Assembly: GCF_002999335.1 (NCBI RefSeq)
Contig: NW_020312755.1
Coordinates: 1 to 64,000 of the forward strand
Length of the DNA: 64,000 nucleotides
From: Cyclospora cayetanensis
Taxonomy: Eukaryota; Apicomplexa; Conoidasida; Eucoccidiorida; Eimeriidae
Direction of reading: 5' to 3'
Under the pieces are notes generated by a model that had not been told where the DNA came from, searched no databases, and saw only the letters and a list, made by a program, of their open reading frames with translations. Positions 56,481 to 64,000 of the stretch are shown one piece after another (within the stretch, counting starts at the first letter, position 1; every line of letters begins with the position of its first letter). The position numbers and the translations under genes were made by a program.

Positions 56481-59400
56481 GAGGAAGAGGCCCATAAGGC
56501 GCTAGCCGCGTGGATTGTCGCCTACCACATGGTGCATCAAACGGAAGGGAGTAGTCACGCGAGTAGCAGCTGCCCCCTTTCTGAGAGCCGAGGTGAAAAA
56601 AGGCGAGACACTCGTTGTTTCTTTGCAGTCGCTGCGCCTATGGAAGTGGTGGCTTCTGCCGCGGCTGCAGCCACTTTAGTCCTTCAGCAGCTGCAACACG
56701 AGCGAAAACAACACCAAAAGCAGAGGCAACAGCAGCAGCAGCAGCAACGCTTCGCGGAAAAATGTTCTTTCCCTTCTGCTGCTATTCCTTCTGCTGCTTT
56801 TCCGTCTGCTGCTATTCCTTCTGCTGCTCCTCCTTGCAGCTCGACTTCAAAAGCGGCAAGTGCAGGAGGAAAAGGCTGTGCTCTGTTCCCGCATGTCTGG
56901 CTGGTGTGCGAGGAGAAGACTCAGGCTGTCGCTGTGGCTGCAGTGCTTCGACGGTATCTCGAGCTCTCCGTCGAGCCGCTGCAACAGGAGGAGCCGCAGG
57001 AAGAAGTGCGATTTCTGAGCTCTTCAAAGGAGGTTTGCTGCATTCTTCAGGAACCCATCACTCTTCGGCAGCGTCAGCAGCTCGTGGGGTGTCTGCGCAA
57101 GAAAGTGGTAGCCGTCTTTACGCCCTCCGCCTTTGCCGCTGTTGCTGCAGCAGCCGAGGCAGAGCGCAGTCGTCAGCAGCAGCAAGATCTGCAGCGAGAC
57201 TTGCAGCAGTTCGAAGCTCTAAAGCGGCAGCCCCTTGAGAGCGAGAAGCTGCATGCATCCATGGCGGCGGGAAAGAAGAGCATGTTTCAGCAGCAGCAGC
57301 AGCAGCAACTAAAAATCATGGATTCATGCTCTCTGTTGGTGCTGTTAGAAGCCCCCAAACTCCTCAGAGACAGAGCAGTCGCTGCGGCAGTCGAAGCCTT
57401 TCGCAGCACTAACAACAGCAGCAGCAGCACCGACACCAACAACAGCAGTACCAGTGACACCAACAGCAACCAAAACACCAACAGCAGCACTAAGTGCATG
57501 GTGTGTTGCAGCAGCTTCCTGCCGTCTTCTGTTGAGGAGCTCCACCAGTGGCAGTCTGCCGTCCACGCATCGACAATCGTGTTTCCTGCTGCTCCTCAGA
57601 ATCCACTGCCTCCTACTACCGTTTTCGCCGATACAGATAAGTGGCAGAGGCAGCGACAAGCTCTTCAGTTCTTGCAGCTGCTGCTGCGGAAGCGCCTCGC
57701 TCGGTGCGTTCGCCACTTCTTCTTGGAAGACGGGCAACTGTGGCTTCAGCTGTTGGAGCAGCAAAAGCACCAACAACTCCAGCAGCAACTTCAGCAGCAA
57801 GAGCAAGAGGAAGACAAGCAGCGACAGCAACGGGAGAAGTTTGACAGAATCGCGACTGTCGTGGAAGCGCTTGAAGCGCCAACACGGGAGTCAACAGGCA
57901 CGCCTGCAGTTCTCAGGAGGCAAGCACAGCCTCTTTCGACGCACGCAGCCGCTCAAAGTGCAGAAACCTTGCAGAGTAATACTTCGACGAAAGAGCCTGC
58001 ATGCCTCGCAGGCAGTCGCAGCTGTGCTACTGGCAGGAGCAGACCTCTCTCGCGAAGGTGTGGGGGCAGCTCGCTGGATCGCTACAAGCGGCTCGTGGAG
58101 GCTTTCAGCATCGCGCTCATAGCAGCGACAGGCACTCTGCGTAAGCAGGGAATCCTGCGCATGCCTCCCGAAGCGCAGCAGCATGTTTTGCGGTGTCTCA
58201 GTGTTGCAGAAGCAGCCATCACCAAGGACTGCATCCAGGCAGCGCGAGAGAGGGTACATGTCGCAGAGAAGCAGCGGCAACAGTGGGGGAACGTCAAGAA
58301 GGCGTCTTTGCCGCTGTCTTTAGTGCAGCGAAGCAGCAGCAGCAGCGGGCAGCAACAGGTGAGTGGCAGCGAGACTGTCGGCGCCGATACCGCGCCGCTT
58401 AGTGATGGTTGCTTTTGAAAAATGCATTCTTCCTTTCCAGCGTGAAGTGCGTGGAGGGAGCACTTGCATGTCTGCCTGGGGTAAAATGTTTTTCCTCTCC
58501 TCAAAACGAGCGATGATGCAGAGGGGAGGGGGGGAGAAGATGCCACGCGGAGCTGCTGCAAGGACCTTAAAAGCTTCAAAATTCTTCATAGAATGCGCTT
58601 TTTTCATGGCTGTTTATCGTGCGTGCTGCCCATATGCGTGTGTATATGTGTATGTGTAAGCATGTGTTTGTGTGTATATGTGTAAGTATGTGTTTGTGCG
58701 TATATGTGTAAGTATGTATGTGTGTATGTATGTATGTACGTGTGTATGTGTATGTGTATGTATGTATGTGTTTGTGTATGTGTGTACGTCTATGTATGTG
58801 TATGTCTATGTGTATGTATGTATATGTGTGTATGTCTATGTATGTGTTAGTGTATGTATGTATATGTGTATGTATGTGTTTGTGTGCTACCCATGCGTGT
58901 GTGTGTGTGTGCGTGTGAATCATGGAAAGCCTCCCACACAGAGGGGCGCTGTGTCGATGCAGAGTTTGAGGGCACTAATGGGTGGTATGCGTGTTCTATG
59001 GCTGTCTGGTTTGCTGTTTAGATCCTCGTGAGTGAGTGTCGATTCGCCATGATGCTGTTGGAGGGCAGAGAAGTCTTGAACAAGGAGGGTCCTGTGGGAA
59101 CGCTTGAGTACCTCCTCGCGCACGCCACAGCAAGCAGCAGCAGCAGCAGCAGCAGCGGCAGCAGCAGCGGCAGCACCTTAGCGGAGGCAATGGAGAGGCT
59201 TTGGAGTTACAGGGAGATGCAGGAGCTGCTCGCCGCTGGGCATGCCGCAGCGTCAACAGCCGCAGCGCGCATGCAGCAGGCAGCGGGCTGCAAAAAAGAT
59301 CTCTATTTTGGACTTCTCATGGAAGGTGTGCTGTTGCTGCTTCAACTCTTTCATCAGCACTCCAGCTGCAACACCGCCAACACCTGTAGCAGCGTGAGCA

Positions 59401-62400
59401 ACTTGTCTGCGATGCAAGGCGTCGAAGGCGGTGTGCTGCTGCTCACAAAATCATCTGAGGAGGCAGCAGCAGCCGCTGCTGCGCTCCAACACGCTGCGGG
59501 GAAAGCGGCAGCCTCTAACTTCACTGTTGAGCTGCTCCCGCCTTCTCCGACTTTTGCTGCCTCCGCCTCTACATGTGGATCGGCAACAACAGGCTCCACT
59601 TGTTCTCCAAAGCGACTCCCCGCAGCTGCAGCAAGAGACGCCGGCCTGTGTCGCACCCGCCTCACAACCACCACCACCACCATTAGCAACAACAACAAGA
59701 GCACCACCATTAGCAACAACAATGGCAACAACAAGAGCACCACCATTAGCAACAACAATGGCAACAACAAGAGCACCACCATTAGCAACAACAATGGCAA
59801 CAACAAGAGCACCACCATTAGCAACAACAACAAGAGCACCAACAATAGCAACAACAACAAGAGCACCAACAATAGCAACAACAACAAGAGCACCAACAAT
59901 AGCAACAACAACAAGAGCACCAACAATAGCAACAGCAACACCAACAACAGCAACAACAACACCACCACCAGCAACACCACCACCACCACCAACAGGAGCA
60001 ACAATAGCAGCCTCTGTGTGCTGCGGCGGGTTGCTGCTGGCACTGTCTTTGTTGGAGCTGCTTCGGCAGCAGCAGACATATTTCCTGTGATCTGCCGCTG
60101 GCGATTGGTATTGGTGCTGTTTGAAGCCTCTGAAGAGCTGCTTGCGTGGTTGGTGCACCGCTTTTCTGCAGCCTGCACATCTGGAGTCTTTTTAGACGGA
60201 GAGCCGCTGTCGCATGCAGCCTCTTTGCCCGTGGAAGTTGCCTCTCCCAAGCCACCGAATAAGTTGCATGGCTGTGAAGCTACGGCAGCTTCTGACTCGA
60301 TCTCCTGGAAAACAGAGGCTGCCTTGCCCCTTGTGCCTAACGCATGCACCAGCAGTCGACAAGGCAATGCAGCTGCTGTTGCACCCCTTGCTGCTGCATG
60401 CAATGCTGCTGCGGCGAAAGCACCGACAGCTGAGGAGGTGAAGGCTGCTGCTGCATCTGGAAAAAGTCGTTCTCTCGTTGTCTCGCTGTGCACGAATCCT
60501 ACGGAAGCCCCCATGAGTGCTGCCGCTGCTGGGGAGGTGTCTCAGCTGTCGTTTTTTGAGGTTCTGCAGCAGCAGCATCACCTGACAGCCTGCTGCAGCG
60601 CTGGAGGCAGCAGCTGCGCTGCTTCTTCTGCAGACGACTTCTCCGTGGCGGCAGCAACTAGCAAGCTCTTCAGCAGCCGCGAGTTTCTTGCCTCTCACAG
60701 CGCCGCAATGCTGCTGCACGCTTCGACAAGCGGCCCTTCAGATCCAGCAGACGCTGAAAGCTCACACTCAACAGGCTGCTTGCTGCTGTCTGGGCGTCGG
60801 CTACTGCCAGTGAAGTGCCTCTTCACAGCCGACACGCGGGAAGCTGCAGCTCACTTCGCCGCGCAACAGGAGCAACAAGCGCAGCAACAACAGGAAAAAC
60901 AGGAGCAACAGGAGCAACAAGAGCAGCAACAACAGGAGCAACAGGAGCAACAGGAGCAACAAGCGCAGCAACAACAGGGAAAACAGGGAAAACAGGAGAA
61001 ACAAGCGCAGCAACAACAGGAGCAACAGGAGCAACAGGAGCAGCAGGAGCAACAAGCGCAGCAACAACAGGAGCAACGAGAGCAGCAACAACAGGGAAAA
61101 CAGGAGCGACAGGAGCAGCAACAACAGGAAAAACAGGAGCAACAAGCGCAGCAACAACAGGAAAAACAGGAGCAACAAGAGCAGCAACAACAGGAAAAAC
61201 AGGAGCAACAAGAGCAACAAGCGCAGCAACAACAGGAGCAACGAGAGCAGCAACAACAGGAAAAACAGGGAAAACAGGAGCGACAGGAGCAGCAACAACA
61301 GGAGCAACAAGAGCACGGAGTTGCTGCCAGCCTGTATACGATATGTGCTTGGCCTTGTGTGTTTGCAGCAGCGTCATCTGCGCTAACGAAGAGAAACAGT
61401 GCAGCACGCTCAGCTCAAGCATTAGCAACACGGTCATATGCAGATGGCGTGCTCTCGTTGAATGCTGCCGCCGCTGTCAGGAGTTCAAGAAGAGCTAACG
61501 AGGGCAAGAAAGAGTTCAGCAGCAGGAGTACTACGTGCTCTACTTCTGCTGAGGAAGTGTCAGAAGCTGCCGCTCATTCCACCACTGCCCCTGCTGCTGT
61601 TGCTGCTTCGAAAGAGGCTGCAGGTGCGACCAGTGTTGCGCTGCTATCCGCGCAGGAAGGCACTTCTCCGTCAGCTGCCGCAACAGCATCCTCACCGGCA
61701 GCAGTCCTCCCCGCCTGTGCCTTGTCTCCGCGTGAAAAGCCTCCTCCTGAGGGGAAGGAAAAGCAGAAGCAGAGGCAGAAGAAGAAGAGGCTTCCTCTCG
61801 AGAGCGCCTCCAGCGAATTCCACAGTCAAGACTGCGGCAGGGGGGCCCCCAAGGGGCCCCCCGTTCAAGGTGCTGCCCCCTTCCTCGAGGGTATCTTCCA
61901 TCCACCGGCCGACACAGCCACGACGACCACCACCACTCCCACCACCACTACCATTACCACCACCACCACTCCCACCACCACCACCACTACCATTACCACC
62001 ACTACCATTACCACCACCACCAATGAAGGGGCGATGACAGACGTGCTTCTTACAGCCTGCAGAGGAGGACAGGAGGGAGGCGTGGAGATCTTTGAAGCTG
62101 CACAGTTCCCTCTCGCTACTCCTGCAGCAGCAGCAGCAGAAAGGGAGGGCTGCTGTCTTTCGGTAACCTCCTTTCCGGAGGCAGAACTGGGGGTGGCCTT
62201 TTCTGACAAGAATACATGCTCGAGTAGCCTTTCGAAAGCAGACGCTAGCTGTGCTGCTGGCGGCTGTCTCTCAGGCGTCTCGTCTGCTCCTTTGGGCTCT
62301 GCAGAGAGCTCTGCGCGCTGCTTCAGACGTGGAGAGAAACCATCTCTCAGGATGCACCCCACGGCACGCAGTAGCCGTCTCAGCGGCGTGACAGCGCTCT

Positions 62401-62615
62401 CCCCACCCTGCTGCTTTGCTGAAGTCTCAGTGGCGGCGTGTCTGACTGGGGACTGCGCCCACGCAGAACGCGCTTCTCGAAAACGCCTTAGCACCAAATA
62501 TCCGTCTGGCGAAGACGCTGGGAACCCCTCGAGCGCAGGGGCAAACGAAGGCGTCTTGCCACTCTGGTGGCTGCTGCCAGAGCAGCACCATCCTCTAGCG
62601 CGATTTTTCTGCTGA
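55857..62615 (+). CDS. Large low-complexity protein, possible degenerate Dicer/FANCM-type helicase
   Basis: Two exons, 55857-58358 and 59022-62615, join at phase 0 (donor caggtgagt, acceptor tgtttag) to about 2031 residues. Between homopolymer runs, SF2-helicase-like segments occur in order. At 56344 is a Q-motif-like [20 protein letters not shown], where a P-loop would sit. At 56888 is [20 protein letters not shown] (motif Ia-like); at 57108 [10 protein letters not shown] (Ib-like); at 57318 [16 protein letters not shown], where DExH would be. After the intron comes [20 protein letters not shown] with EGP, like the post-helicase segment of Dicers, then [14 protein letters not shown] (IV-like) and [20 protein letters not shown] (VI-like). 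Neither GKT nor DExH is intact and no RNase III motif is seen. A basic KRRRLSK near the start could be a nuclear signal. The ORF itself is firm. The helicase idea is weak inference, since Ala/Leu-rich sequence misleads the eye. Confidence 0.6.
56411..56479 (+). repeat. CAG run coding polyglutamine
   Basis: About 22 CAG codons with a single CGG, followed by GAG codons. It lies exactly where the suspected P-loop region would continue and so interrupts that motif. Confidence 0.9.
58630..58915 (+). repeat. TATG satellite in intron
   Basis: About 285 bp of tgtgtatatgtgtaagtatg and gtatgtatgtgt units fill most of the intron 58359-59021. Confidence 0.88.
59670..60000 (+). repeat. AAC/ACC coding repeat (Asn/Thr/Ser)
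   Basis: Units of about 42 bp (aacaacaagagcaccaccat) and 30 bp (aacaacaacaagagcaccaa) encode Asn/Ser/Thr runs such as NNNKSTTIS and NNNKSTNNS. There are at least four copies of each. The last part is ACC/AAC triplets. Confidence 0.9.
60865..61318 (+). repeat. CAACAGGAG coding repeat (Gln/Glu/Ala/Lys)
   Basis: Triplet-based repeat of about 450 bp (caacaggagcaacaagcgca and variants) encoding about 150 residues of QEQQ, QAQQ, QEKQ and QGKQ. The reading frame is preserved throughout. It is a likely coiled or disordered insert. Confidence 0.92.
61918..62025 (+). repeat. ACC/ATT coding repeat (polyThr)
   Basis: accaccaccactcccaccac-type units encode a Thr-rich run with spaced Pro and Ile near the C-terminus of the 55857-62615 product. 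Confidence 0.9.
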
Positions 62616-64000
62616 GCTGACTCCCACATGCCCAAACCGTTCAACCTACACCCACATTCGGCACTCGCCTAAAACAGCTACGTTTCAGACAGTAGTCTCG
62701 GGTAGCGAATTTCCGCCATCAGGGGACCTCGGCAGGACCCCTAGAAGGTTCCTGCCCATGTAGCAGTAGACGCCTCTACAAAAGCAGCCAACCGTCTCCT
62801 GAGCTGGAGATACACCTAGGGGGCCTTTAGGTGTAGCGGGGGGCCGGAATGAGGGCATAACGGAAAACCCCAGTTGTGCAGCAACCACGGGCACTTATGA
62901 TGTGTCGTTAACGAAAACATAACTCCTTCCATGCAAGCTGATTCGGTGGCCATCTGTGAGTAGCGGGCTGAGCTACACGTACCCTCCAGCTACTACGCTG
63001 CTTCTACTTAACTACGGAACGGTACAGAATTGGCCATTTGGCAGAGTTCTTTCCGTACGTCATATTTGTTGCAAAGCAGAGTCGCTCATTTTATTGCCGT
63101 AGCAATCCATGCTACGTATATACGTGTGCCCTAGGCTGCTAGATGCGCCAAACTGTGAATGAAGGGACCCCAAGTGCTTCGCGAGGCAGCTTTGCCGATG
63201 ATGCAGCCTGAGAGAGCCTCGGGCTGGAAGCCTTAGGAGTGAGAGCTAGGAGCAGGGGAGGGACCTCTATCTGGAAGAAAACTCGATATATATCTATTTA
63301 TGTATCCCGATTGCGAATTATACTGCATTGAGGGCCAAGCGTGTCTCCGCATGAAACGCCCAGTAGGAGCGTTGCAACAAACGGAGAGCGGCACTCCGCA
63401 AGCATAATTTAGCAGAGTTCACAGCTCCAAAATCCAATACCACAAGCAAAGTAACACCTGTGTTTATCCGCACACTGCGAAAAAGCCCTGCCTCCCAAGT
63501 GTGGGGACCTCCAGGCCCCTTCTACACCGCAGAGGGGTCCTATCCGTAGGGGCAGCTACTGAGAGGCAAGCCAAAAAAATAAAGGAAGAGAAAAAATGTG
63601 TCAAATAAAGAAGGATGCCGCCATAAACTCACATATTATGCATTAGAAGGCGCCCTGACAGAAGGTGATGCCTTGTCTGTTTGTCCCTGCCCCCAGCGGT
63701 AGGGTGGTAAACGTGTGCATTTGGGTGCCTGCAGAGCGTCCGTTAAAGCAAATTTACGGTACGTTAAGGTGAAATAGTGAAGGAATACATCTTATTGTCA
63801 CCTGTAGTGCGCGAATTATAAGGAAGAACTTTGAAATTCACGCTGCTCCTTTTATTGTGCGGCCAGGCCCCTCTTGGCCATGGCGACGTGCAGCAAGTAA
63901 CATGCGCAGACAGTATTGTACTCAACTCTTCCGATGCAAATAAGGGAGTAATCAGAGAGTAATCAGGAGACGGTAAGCTTGTATTTTAGCCGTGTTATGC
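62616..64000. other. Repeat-poor region at right window edge
   Basis: After the TGA at 62613-62615 the CAG-type repeats stop abruptly. No frame longer than about 70 codons and no recognised motif is present. A short TATATATC stretch lies at 63281-63305. It probably holds the 3' UTR of the preceding gene and intergenic DNA. Confidence 0.55.

Noticed and set aside
60801..61498. Poly-Leu and Thr/Ala/Gly antisense or shifted frames
   Set aside because: Shadows of the CAACAGGAG repeat. The frame continuous with 59022-62615 is the only one with non-repetitive sequence on both sides.

Overview
The window looks like nuclear DNA of an apicomplexan coccidian, most likely an Eimeria species. This is inferred from base patterns and gene structure, not from a database match. 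The evidence is many intron-rich protein genes, CAG/CTG runs crossing exons and introns in all reading frames (homopolymeric Gln, Ala, Ser, Leu and Cys runs), long TATG/TG and GA simple repeats, and repeat-rich stretches alternating with nearly repeat-free ones. That alternation matches the R and P segments described for Eimeria chromosomes. I saw no tRNA, rRNA or intact transposon.

Layout. 1-11460 (+) is repeat-rich and carries an ATM/Tel1-type PIKK: FAT region, kinase domain and a separately spliced FATC exon are all readable. 13954-15759 (+) encodes a very acidic, low-complexity protein of unknown role, with possible further exons to about 17.3 kb. 18886-30677 (-) is a full gene for translation initiation factor eIF5B. 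I could join 16 exons with consistent phases into about 1211 residues. Its introns hold most of the satellite DNA there. Across a 1.7-kb divergent intergenic region lies 32414-39078 (+), a circularly permuted YqeH/NOA1-type GTPase with a possible bipartite apicoplast leader. That intergenic region holds a perfect 35-bp inverted repeat and a roughly 490-bp polypurine tract.

From about 39.1 to 55.4 kb the DNA is mostly repeat-poor. At its left edge is an intronless secreted mucin-like protein (40594-42459, -). It is followed by a five-exon VKOR-family protein whose CXXC motif reads CVIS (46079-47674, +) and a ten-exon AMP-binding acyl-CoA-synthetase-like enzyme (49080-54527, +). Repeat-rich DNA resumes at about 55.5 kb with a two-exon gene of about 2031 codons (55857-62615, +). 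By eye it resembles a strongly degenerate Dicer/FANCM-type SF2 helicase. The last 1.4 kb is again repeat-poor and shows no gene.

How the genes relate: they look like independent nuclear genes, not an operon. eIF5B (cytosolic subunit joining) and the YqeH-like GTPase (organellar ribosome assembly) share a divergent upstream region, so a link between cytosolic and organellar translation is possible but inferred. Splice sites were chosen by eye from phase, GT/AG context and protein similarity recalled from the families. They should be checked with RNA data.
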